Below, piece after piece: positions 1 to 5,579 of a DNA stretch of 5,579 bases. Made by a program: the position numbers and the translations under genes. The DNA is taken from the NCBI GenBank assembly GCA_036795455.1, contig DAIRET010000182.1:1-5579 (forward strand). The letters are read 5' to 3'. How positions within the stretch are numbered: the stretch's first letter is position 1; every line of letters starts with the position of its first letter. Source of the DNA: DAIRET01 sp036795455. GTDB lineage: Bacteria; Bacteroidota; Ignavibacteria; Ignavibacteriales; Ignavibacteriaceae. The notes below the pieces were generated by a model, which was not told the origin of the DNA, did not search any database, and was given only the letters and a program-made list of their open reading frames with translations.

Positions 1-1
1 G

Positions 2-358
2 AAAAAAACACATGAGTTGCTGATTTCGGCAGCAATGGATTGCGAAAATATTCTTAAAGAGCCGAAACCATTTGTACTGCAAACCAGTCTTGATGATTTT
101 TATGTTGCTTACGAATTAAATGCTTACACAACCCAACCGAATAGTATGGCGGTTGCTTACTCCGAACTTCATTCTAAAATTCAGGATAAGTTCTGGGAAG
201 CGGGTGTCGAAATATTATCTCCGCATTACGGTGCAATGCGTGATGGTAACCAGACAACAATACCTGAAGATTATTTGCCGAAAGATTACCAACCACCGTC
301 ATTCAGGTTGTTCGGTGTCAACATATTCGGTAACAAACAGAAGATGCAAGGTGATTGA
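2..358 (+). CDS. MscS-family mechanosensitive channel, C-terminal fragment
   Basis: This is the 3' end of a gene that begins before the window. The frame is open from base 2 (Lys-Lys-Thr-His-Glu-Leu-Leu...), so the TTG at 17 is internal and not a start. The 118 visible residues match the cytoplasmic C-terminal domain of MscS-type small-conductance channels: an HELL-x3-A segment, then the highly typical PFVLQTSLDDFYVAYELNAY strand, the helix SELHSKIQDKFWEAGVEI, and the SPHYGAMRDGN / TIPEDYLPKDY ending common in bacterial homologues. MscS channels sit in the inner membrane and open on hypo-osmotic shock to release small solutes. The pore-lining helices lie outside the window. The gene ends with TGA at 356-358 and is followed by the separate + strand enzyme gene 67 bp downstream. 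Family assignment is strong; subfamily and full length cannot be judged. Confidence 0.9.
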   Translation, partial: KKTHELLISAAMDCENILKEPKPFVLQTSLDDFYVAYELNAYTTQPNSMAVAYSELHSKIQDKFWEAGVEILSPHYGAMRDGNQTTIPEDYLPKDYQPPSFRLFGVNIFGNKQKMQGD

Positions 359-414
359 GTTATCCTTTTATAATAGGATTTATTTCCTTATACTTAAAAG
401 CAAAAACTCAATCA
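352..414. repeat. 10-bp perfect inverted repeat spanning the channel gene's stop codon and the intergenic gap
   Basis: The arms TGATTGAGTT (352-361) and AACTCAATCA (405-414) are exact reverse complements, with a 43-base loop. The left arm covers the last codons and TGA stop of the channel gene. The right arm ends three bases before the AAGG (418-421) that is the likely ribosome binding site of the next gene. Inside the loop is a smaller ATCCT/AGGAT pair (362-366 and 375-379) that could stack as a second hairpin. No T-tract follows the right arm, so this is not a standard intrinsic terminator. The repeat is seen directly. A role as a 3'-end stabiliser or as a structure affecting translation of the downstream gene is inference, and chance cannot be excluded in AT-rich DNA. 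Confidence 0.5.
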
Positions 415-425
415 ATTAAGGTATT

Positions 426-1535
426 ATGAAAAAACAAATTCTTCCTCTTTTTGTTATTATTTCTTTCGTTTTTCTTGGATGGGGAAGAGACGGACATGTA
501 ATTATTAACGGGAAAACTGCGTTGTCATTCCCGCAGGAAATGAACTACTTCCTTTCATGGAGTGATTCACTTGTTGCTCACGGTTCGGATGCCGATTATA
601 GAAAAAGTTGGGACCCTACCGAGGCTCCTAAACATTATATAGATATTGATAACTATTCTACATTTAATAACTTTGGATATATAACACAAAGCTACGATTC
701 CGCAGTTGCATTATACGGTTACCAATTTGTTATTGACCAGGGAACTTTACCCTGGGCTATACTATGGACTTACGATTCATTAAAATCTGCCTTAATGCAA
801 AAAGACTGGCATAAAGCAATGCTGCTAACAGCAGACCTGGGACATTATGTAGGCGATGCTCACATGCCTTTACATATTACAAGGAACTATAACGGGCAAT
901 ACACAGGTCAAACAGGTGTGCATTCACGGTATGAATCATCGATGATTGGAAAATATAAATCGCAAATAGTCTTTGAAGGAGACAGCGTTAATTACATAGA
1001 AGATGTTCCCGGTTATGTCTTTAATATGGTTTATTATAATTATCTATTTGTAGATTCTGTTCTTTTGGCAGACCTTTATGGAAAAAACGCTTCCGGCGGG
1101 TCATACAATAATACATATTATCTTAATATGTGGAGTTACTCAAAAAACTTCACAATAGATCTATTTAGAAGGGCTTCCATCAGTTTGGCAGAATTATTCT
1201 ATTCCTGCTGGATTGATGCGGGAATGCCGTTGCCGGTTTCAAAATCCGAAGATGAGTTTAATACTCCACAGACATTAGTATTGAATCAAAATTACCCTAA
1301 TCCGTTTAATCCTGAAACAACAATCAGTTTCAGTCTGAATAAGGAAAGCAATGTGAATCTAAAAGTATTTGATATTACGGGGAAGCAAATTAGAGTATTA
1401 TTAAACAATGAAATAATTGAGAGTGGGGAACATATAGTCCGCTTTAATGCAAGCGGGTTATCGTCCGGTGTTTATTATTATAGTTTAACAACCGGCGATT
1501 TCAACTCAACAAAAAAAATGGTATTGGTACGATAG
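426..1535 (+). CDS. Secreted zinc phospholipase C / S1-P1 nuclease-superfamily enzyme with T9SS sorting tail
   Basis: The protein has 369 residues. Residues 1-18 are a signal peptide (KK followed by a hydrophobic stretch). Cleavage before Trp19 would give a mature N-terminus Trp-Gly-Arg-Asp-Gly-His, the arrangement used by S1/P1 nucleases and zinc phospholipases C, where the N-terminal Trp and the His five residues on bind zinc. Further likely ligands, in order, are Asp57, His70 (KHYIDID), His140, Asp144, His150, His166 and Glu170 (GHYVGDAHMPLH and GVHSRYE). The His-x3-Glu end and short loop resemble Bacillus cereus phospholipase C more than fungal nucleases, which end in Asp. The catalytic domain closes near residue 268 (WIDAGMP). 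Residues 288-369 form a type A T9SS sorting domain (QNYPNPFNP, then GLSSGVYYYSL, ending KKMVLVR), predicting export across the outer membrane. AAGG lies 4 bases before the ATG. The substrate, phospholipid or nucleic acid, is undecided. Confidence 0.88.
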   Translation: MKKQILPLFVIISFVFLGWGRDGHVIINGKTALSFPQEMNYFLSWSDSLVAHGSDADYRKSWDPTEAPKHYIDIDNYSTFNNFGYITQSYDSAVALYGYQFVIDQGTLPWAILWTYDSLKSALMQKDWHKAMLLTADLGHYVGDAHMPLHITRNYNGQYTGQTGVHSRYESSMIGKYKSQIVFEGDSVNYIEDVPGYVFNMVYYNYLFVDSVLLADLYGKNASGGSYNNTYYLNMWSYSKNFTIDLFRRASISLAELFYSCWIDAGMPLPVSKSEDEFNTPQTLVLNQNYPNPFNPETTISFSLNKESNVNLKVFDITGKQIRVLLNNEIIESGEHIVRFNASGLSSGVYYYSLTTGDFNSTKKMVLVR

Positions 1536-1543
1536 ATTTTTTT

Positions 1544-1569
1544 GTGATGTGAATTTACTTTTTCATCAC
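1544..1569. repeat. Short stem-loop between two converging genes
   Basis: GTGATG (1544-1549) pairs with CATCAC (1564-1569). With a bulged T at 1550 the stem can gain three weaker pairs around a 7-base loop. It lies 8 bases past the stop of the + strand enzyme gene and overlaps the last codons of the - strand kinase gene, so it is placed where both transcripts end. The T-run (1536-1543) is on the wrong side of the stem for a classical + strand terminator, and on the - strand the stem is followed by A residues, so neither direction has the usual U-tract. The pairing is visible; a role in termination is only a guess. Confidence 0.25.
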
Positions 1570-1965
1570 CATTATAGTTTCTGTCCCAGTAGAAGTAATA
1601 TTATACTTCAGTTCCGCAAGGAAAATTCGCATAAGATAAAGACCCCGCCCCGAATCCTTTAATAGGTTATCCGGGTGTGTTGGGTCCGGGATTTTAGACG
1701 GATCAAATCCCTGCCCTTCATCTTTAACGATAATTACCATTTCTTCATTATCGGTTGTTACATCAATTTTTACGATTTTGCTTGCATCTTTTTTATGTGC
1801 ATGAATAATCGCATTAGTTACAGCTTCTGTAATACAAAGCAGAAGGTTGGAAATTTTTTCTTCTTCAAGTCCAGCCTCGGTTGCAAAGTAATGCACAAAC
1901 TCTTCGACCGTAATTAGATTATTAGGATCGCTTTCTATTTCAAGGTGATATTCTTTTTTAGACAA
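1555..1965 (-). CDS. RsbW/SpoIIAB-type ATP-binding anti-sigma factor or switch kinase
   Basis: This is a 136-residue single-domain GHKL ATPase, about the usual length for RsbW/SpoIIAB proteins. The N box is CITEAVTNAIIHAH (Glu47, Asn51), the G1 box is VKDEGQGFD (Asp82, Gly84, Gly86), and the G2 lid is DSGRGLYLM (Gly106, Gly108). Family members bind a sigma factor or another partner and phosphorylate a STAS-domain antagonist on serine, with PP2C phosphatases reversing the switch. No such partner is in this window. The only plausible start is a TTG at 1965. The nearest in-frame upstream stop is 15 codons earlier, with no ATG or GTG between, and no clear Shine-Dalgarno precedes it; the leader instead holds an A9T4 tract. 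The gene is last in the leftward cluster, 48 bp after the barrel gene, and could be read through from it or have its own promoter. The fold assignment is firm; the target is unknown. Confidence 0.85.
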   Translation of the reverse strand: MSKKEYHLEIESDPNNLITVEEFVHYFATEAGLEEEKISNLLLCITEAVTNAIIHAHKKDASKIVKIDVTTDNEEMVIIVKDEGQGFDPSKIPDPTHPDNLLKDSGRGLYLMRIFLAELKYNITSTGTETIMVMKK

Positions 1966-2013
1966 CGTAGTACAAAATTTTTTTTTCTCAACAAAAATAT
2001 AATGAAGTTCTCA

Positions 2014-3912
2014 CTAAAAAAACCAATTTATGTCAATAAATAAATTAGTGGAGTTGCTTTTTTGCTCATTTTTATATTTGATGAACTCGTACCAGCCGGT
2101 TATATTCATTTCAACTCTTTCATGGATGGCGTATTTTAGCTCGGATAAAGGTCCGCTGCTTGAATAGTAAGAATCTATTATCTTTTCTTCTTGTTTATAT
2201 GTGAACGTTTTCAGTGAAAAAAAACGGATACCGGTTGAAAAAACAAATCTTTGAAAAGATACGACAAGCTGTGGAAGGAAAAACTGTTCTTCGAGGTACC
2301 GTGTCGGTTTCATAGTAAAGGATGCCCAGCGCAATTCACCCTGTTCGGCAAACTTTAAATACCCTGTAAACTTGAATTTGATTCTTCCGGTTAGATTAAT
2401 AATTGTTGAATCGGAAACCGAATACTGCCTGAATGAATAACTTTTATAACCGGGATTTAATTCTTCATAATCGTATACGGTATAATTCGCTGTTACTTCA
2501 AAACTATTATAAGAAGAAATTCTTCTACTTGCATACAAACCACCTGTATTCAACTTTAATACACGGTTTAGATAATTGTTGGAGCTTCTCTTACCGCTTA
2601 AGTAAACCATTCTATTTAGATTTCCTTCAAGGTTGAGAAATCCCGTGAAGAACGGGTTTATTATACGTGTATAATTGATTCTCAGTATTGAAAGTAGTTC
2701 ATCCCTATCGTCAATATTTTGAAGACTGGGAGTATCGTATCTTAACTTATTATGGAAAAAGTTTACACTTATTTTATCATCATCGGATATTTTGAATGAT
2801 GAGAAAAGCGATATAAACACCCTGTTGGCAAAATTGTTTTTCTGGCTTTCGCTATTTATCCTTTGCTCAAAAAATACTGGATTGGCACCATCAATTTTTT
2901 TTGTAAGATGCTTTTCATCTCTTTCAGAATAAGTTCCCTTTAAGCCAATATCTACATTATCGGTTTTATACAATAGATTTGTTTCAATGTCGAATTTGAG
3001 CTCTTCTATCCTTGTATCAAAAATGGAAGAAGAATTGATTGATAAAGATTTATAACGCGTATCTCTGTCAATACTCCGCCAGTAAAAAGTAGAAATCAAA
3101 TTGAGGTCAGTATTCTTAAACACTCTTAAATAATTCAACTTATTACGGAGTATATAATTTGTCTCAACCCGGCTTTGAATATTATTACTGATGTTGAATT
3201 CTTTCCCGGTAATAGAGTCTGCAACAATATAAAAATCTTTGCGGGTTTGATTAAACTGGAAAGCGAATGCATTAGTAACAAAGTCGTTAAACTTATTATC
3301 AATTGCAGTTCTAATCAACCTGTTAAAATTTTTGCGTCTCGAAATATTTTCGTCATTGATTTTTAAGAATGCATAAAGATCAAGATCGTACATGTGGTAA
3401 GAATCAAGCAAGCTTTCTAATCCTAAAACATTACCGTGGTCAGTTTCCCCGACCTGCCTGTTTTTTTGGTAACCGAAGGAAGGAATAATATAAAAGGCTC
3501 CGGTTTTAAATTTTGTAAAAAGTTGAGCTTCGGTAACGGAAGTGGAATTAATATTTATCGTTCTGGAATCCGATAATAATAAACTTTTACCCGAAACACC
3601 GACATCAAAAAAAGGGGAAATAGACATCCCCGTTTTAAAATTAAACTGCTGATCATCACGGATGCTTTTATCCGTTGTCTTAATAAAAGTTGAAGCAAAG
3701 TTTTCATTCATTTCAAAGAAAAAATCTTTATGGTTGAAGAAGAAATCAAGTTTGTTTGACAACGTAAACGTACTCAACTGCTTGGAGAAATTGCTGGAGT
3801 ATCTGTTAACATGAAGAGCCTCCTTGTAAACAAAAACCGAGTCCACTTCTTCTTGTGGAAAGAGCATTTGCGTGAATAGGATAATAACGATGTTAAGATA
3901 TACTATTTTCAT
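2014..3912 (-). CDS. Predicted outer-membrane beta-barrel protein, function unknown
   Basis: I do not recognise this 632-residue protein from a named family. It starts with a signal peptide (MKIVYLNIVIILFTQMLFPQ, cleavage probably near residue 20). The rest is almost entirely alternating polar and hydrophobic segments rich in Phe, Tyr, Asn and Ser, such as KLDFFFNHKDFFFEMNENF, FNLEGN-type strands and FSTGIRFFSL. It ends in a strand finishing NWFF, and a C-terminal aromatic is the usual signal for barrel insertion by the BAM complex. Its length would allow a large barrel of about 20 or more strands, but I have not counted strands reliably. No TonB box, plug or carboxypeptidase-like domain is visible, which argues against a TonB-dependent receptor. 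The ATG lies 2 bp after the stop of the FN3 lipoprotein gene, so the two are very probably co-transcribed and translationally close. Likely roles are a channel, an export partner, or an anchor for the lipoprotein; all are inference. Confidence 0.75.
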   Translation of the reverse strand: MKIVYLNIVIILFTQMLFPQEEVDSVFVYKEALHVNRYSSNFSKQLSTFTLSNKLDFFFNHKDFFFEMNENFASTFIKTTDKSIRDDQQFNFKTGMSISPFFDVGVSGKSLLLSDSRTININSTSVTEAQLFTKFKTGAFYIIPSFGYQKNRQVGETDHGNVLGLESLLDSYHMYDLDLYAFLKINDENISRRKNFNRLIRTAIDNKFNDFVTNAFAFQFNQTRKDFYIVADSITGKEFNISNNIQSRVETNYILRNKLNYLRVFKNTDLNLISTFYWRSIDRDTRYKSLSINSSSIFDTRIEELKFDIETNLLYKTDNVDIGLKGTYSERDEKHLTKKIDGANPVFFEQRINSESQKNNFANRVFISLFSSFKISDDDKISVNFFHNKLRYDTPSLQNIDDRDELLSILRINYTRIINPFFTGFLNLEGNLNRMVYLSGKRSSNNYLNRVLKLNTGGLYASRRISSYNSFEVTANYTVYDYEELNPGYKSYSFRQYSVSDSTIINLTGRIKFKFTGYLKFAEQGELRWASFTMKPTRYLEEQFFLPQLVVSFQRFVFSTGIRFFSLKTFTYKQEEKIIDSYYSSSGPLSELKYAIHERVEMNITGWYEFIKYKNEQKSNSTNLFIDINWFF

Positions 3913-3914
3913 TA

Positions 3915-4901
3915 CTACGGTTTTATCCTAAAAGTATAAAGAGGTGAAATGCTGTTCGGATTGATTTTCCCCTGGTTAAACGTTACTACCCGCCAATAAT
4001 AATCTTTATAAGGCTGAATGTATGACGCAGTAAAGGGAATAAATAATTTCTCTGTAATTGCTGTTGAATAAATATCCTTGTTCCAGATTTCGCCGAAATG
4101 CTCGTTTGTTTGGACAATTATTCTATAAGTCGCCGGCATGTTTACTGTAACAATCTGAAAAAAATCAAAATAGTTAAGGAATGATTTGTCAAGCGGAAAA
4201 ACAATTTCAGGTATTTCTAAAACCAGGTCTGAATTTACATTACTTTCAACTCCTAATAATCCTCCCTTGTCGATGGCTTTGATTTTGTAGTAGTACTTTT
4301 TATAAAAACCAATTGAGTTTGTATCATTGAAAGAAAAATTAGATGTGAAACCGATATACGTTGATGAATCGGCTAGAAAATCCTCTTTTTCATCTCTGTA
4401 AATCCAATAGCCCGCAACGTCCGATTCATAGCGTGGAGTCCAGGTTAGATAAAAATAGATTTTTGATTCCCAGTTTCTACCGTTTACACTTAAATCAGTT
4501 ACTTTACCGGGCGGATAACTGTTTTCCGGTTTTCCCCATACTATTTCGGAAGTCCGGCTTTCATTTCCGTTACGGTTAATAGCAGATACTCGATAATAGT
4601 AAACCGAGTCATAACTAAGTGAATCATCATAAAAATAGGATTTGTATGTTTTTCCAAGTAAAGAGAAGTTCATCGTATCATTTACGCTGCAATAAATCAA
4701 GTATGCATCAAGGTCTCTTTCTACATTTATTGTCCATGCAATCAGAACTTCGCCATCCGAGGCATAAACAAGTTTAACACCTTTGGGAACGGCAGGTGGA
4801 ACACCATTACCGTAATCGACAGTATTGGTTTCCCTTTCACATCCGTAGTGAAGTAAAAGAAATAATAAACAAAGAATTGATATAAAACTTAATTTTCTCA
4901 A
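3915..4901 (-). CDS. Lipoprotein with tandem fibronectin type III domains
   Basis: The 328-residue product opens with a lipoprotein signal peptide, a long hydrophobic run followed by LLLHYGC, so Cys21 is the probable lipidated residue. The lipobox is loose (His at -3, Tyr at -2), as tolerated in Bacteroidota relatives. A short linker leads to a first FN3 domain (about 38-124; VLIAWTINVERDLDAYLIY, then YYYRVSAINRNGNES) and a second (about 130-225; LTWTPRYESDVAGYWIYRD, then YYYKIKAIDKGG). A third beta-rich segment (about 232-328; DYYWRVVTFNQG, ending FRIKP) may be another Ig-like domain. No catalytic motif is seen, so a binding or structural role at the cell envelope is likely. The start is a TTG at 4901 backed by AAAGGA just upstream; no ATG or GTG lies between it and the in-frame TAG that ends the nuclease gene. 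It sits 12 bp after that gene and 2 bp before the barrel gene. Confidence 0.82.
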   Translation of the reverse strand: MRKLSFISILCLLFLLLHYGCERETNTVDYGNGVPPAVPKGVKLVYASDGEVLIAWTINVERDLDAYLIYCSVNDTMNFSLLGKTYKSYFYDDSLSYDSVYYYRVSAINRNGNESRTSEIVWGKPENSYPPGKVTDLSVNGRNWESKIYFYLTWTPRYESDVAGYWIYRDEKEDFLADSSTYIGFTSNFSFNDTNSIGFYKKYYYKIKAIDKGGLLGVESNVNSDLVLEIPEIVFPLDKSFLNYFDFFQIVTVNMPATYRIIVQTNEHFGEIWNKDIYSTAITEKLFIPFTASYIQPYKDYYWRVVTFNQGKINPNSISPLYTFRIKP

Positions 4902-4904
4902 TAG

Positions 4905-4910
4905 TCCTTT
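4905..4910 (-). promoter_or_regulatory. Shine-Dalgarno sequence supporting the TTG start of the FN3 lipoprotein
   Basis: Read on the - strand, AAAGGA is followed by CTA and then the TTG start. The three-base spacer is shorter than usual, but this is one of the clearer ribosome binding sites in the window, and it is what favours a TTG start where no ATG or GTG is available. It lies between the nuclease stop codon and the lipoprotein start. Confidence 0.45.
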
Positions 4911-4913
4911 GCT

Positions 4914-5579
4914 CTATAGTTTGAAAATTTCACCGCGTTCGGGAATAGTAACATTTTTATATCCAATGGAATTCAGTCTTTGCTTAAATTTTTCCTGCTG
5001 GTCAAAATCGCCGTGTACAAGAAATAGATTTTGCATTCTGCTTTTGTCAAGTTTATTGCAATAATCAATCAACTCATTTGAGTCTGCATGAGCACTCAAT
5101 GAGTTCATTACAACTATTTCGGCTTTAAGGTTATGTTCTTCACCGAATATTTTTACTACCGGTTCTCTTTCAACTATTTTTCTTCCGAGAGTATGCTCTG
5201 CGGAGTAACCTACTATTAATACAATGTTATTCGGGTTATCAATATTGTTAGCAAGGTGATGTAAAATTCTGCCTGCTTCCGCCATACCCGATGACGAAAT
5301 TATCATAAACGGTCCGCTGTGTGAATTCAACTCTTTCGAATCCTCTACATCTGTTATATAAGTGAGCATTCCGAAACCGAACGGATCTTTATTCTTCAAC
5401 AAGAACTGGGAAGTTTCAAAATCGAAGCACTCGGGGTGTAGGCGGAATATTTCGGTTGCATTTACAGAAAGAGGACTATCTACATAAACCGGGATTCGGG
5501 GCGCTTTTTCCGCAAGGAAAATTTTATTTAACAAATACACAAGTTCCTGGGTTCTGCCCACGCTGAATGAAGGAACGAT
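4914..5579 (-). CDS. Beta-CASP metallo-beta-lactamase RNA nuclease (YSH1/CPSF-like), C-terminal part
   Basis: The reading frame is open to the window edge (Ile-Val-Pro-Ser-Phe-Ser-Val-Gly-Arg-Thr-Gln), so the N-terminal metallo-beta-lactamase half with the HxHxDH motif is off the window and the GTG at 5561 is internal. The 221 visible residues contain the beta-CASP and RNA-specificity regions: FSVGRTQELVYLL; PVYVDSPLSVNATEIF with the motif-A Asp34; SSSGMAEAGRILHHL; GYSAEHTLGRKIVE; and NSLSAHADSNEL with the motif-C His164, a zinc ligand in RNA-acting members. The end is LFLVHGDFDQQEKF, then IPERGEIFKL, typical of the RMMBL domain. Such cytoplasmic enzymes cleave or trim RNA, like eukaryotic CPSF73 and Thermus TTHA0252. 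Residues are numbered from the first codon in the window. It is the first visible gene of the leftward cluster. The family is clear; the natural RNA substrate is unknown. Confidence 0.92.
   Translation of the reverse strand: MVPSFSVGRTQELVYLLNKIFLAEKAPRIPVYVDSPLSVNATEIFRLHPECFDFETSQFLLKNKDPFGFGMLTYITDVEDSKELNSHSGPFMIISSSGMAEAGRILHHLANNIDNPNNIVLIVGYSAEHTLGRKIVEREPVVKIFGEEHNLKAEIVVMNSLSAHADSNELIDYCNKLDKSRMQNLFLVHGDFDQQEKFKQRLNSIGYKNVTIPERGEIFKL

Noticed and set aside
369..374. TATAAT as a -10 promoter element for the secreted enzyme gene
   Set aside because: No -35-like sequence lies at the right distance, and such hexamers are frequent in AT-rich intergenic DNA.
120..419. Open frame of 99 codons on the + strand overlapping the channel gene end
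   Set aside because: It lies out of frame over a clearly conserved MscS C-terminus, and its translation has no recognisable domain or signal.
1536..1570. Intrinsic bidirectional terminator between the convergent genes
   Set aside because: A stem exists, but the T-run precedes it on the + strand and A residues follow it on the - strand, the reverse of the normal order. It is listed only as a short stem-loop.
1675..1917. Open frame of 80 codons antisense to the RsbW-type kinase
   Set aside because: The opposite strand carries a complete conserved ATPase; the antisense translation shows no family features. The same applies to small + strand frames at 2433-2636, 3175-3366 and 4361-4579.
1992..2026. 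Bacteroidota-type promoter (TAnnTTTG with an upstream TTG) on the - strand before the kinase gene
   Set aside because: TATTTTTG at 1992-1999 fits the -7 motif, but the nearest upstream TTG is about 24 bases away, longer than the usual spacing, and the motif is cheap in AT-rich sequence. A kinase promoter here stays possible but unsupported.
2014..3912. TonB-dependent receptor or SusC-like protein
   Set aside because: No plug domain, TonB box or N-terminal carboxypeptidase-like domain is visible, and the length is short for SusC.
5559..5561. GTG as the start codon of the beta-CASP gene
   Set aside because: The frame continues to the window edge with the conserved residues PSFSVGRTQ, so the GTG is an internal Val codon and the gene is cut by the window.
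1..5579. Mobile element, CRISPR array, tRNA or toxin-antitoxin pair
   Set aside because: No transposase, recombinase, regularly spaced repeats or tRNA-like cloverleaf were seen; the genes appear to be ordinary chromosomal and envelope genes.

Overview
The window is AT-rich and bacterial. The strongest lineage clue is the C-terminus of the phospholipase/nuclease-like protein, which carries an NYPNPFNP-type sorting domain of the type IX secretion system (T9SS). That version of the motif is typical of Ignavibacteria and their relatives in the Bacteroidota/Chlorobi/FCB group. A Cys-lipobox lipoprotein, a large aromatic-rich outer-membrane barrel, and weak or missing Shine-Dalgarno sequences fit a didermic FCB bacterium. 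The genus cannot be named from this sequence.

Left side, + strand: the window opens inside the 3' end of a mechanosensitive (MscS-family) channel gene (2-358). A 67-bp gap follows that contains half of a 10-bp perfect inverted repeat. Next is a complete secreted zinc enzyme of the phospholipase C / S1-P1 nuclease superfamily with a T9SS sorting tail (426-1535). That gene converges, with 19 bp between stop codons, on the last gene of a leftward cluster.

Right side, - strand, read right to left: the C-terminal part of a beta-CASP metallo-beta-lactamase RNA-processing nuclease (4914-5579, running off the window); a lipoprotein with two fibronectin type III domains and a third beta-rich domain (3915-4901); a 632-residue predicted outer-membrane beta-barrel of unknown function (2014-3912); and an RsbW/SpoIIAB-type ATPase (1555-1965). 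The gaps are 12, 2 and 48 bp, so the first three genes almost certainly form one transcription unit. The fourth may be read through from it.

The lipoprotein and barrel look like a matched envelope pair. The nuclease and the anti-sigma-type kinase at the two ends of the cluster suggest RNA-level and switch-type regulation, but nothing in the window proves a functional link. I see no mobile element, CRISPR array, tRNA or rRNA, and no intergenic stretch longer than 67 bp. The two least ordinary items are the lipoprotein/barrel/switch-kinase cluster, which I do not recognise as a described system, and the inverted repeat in front of the secreted enzyme.
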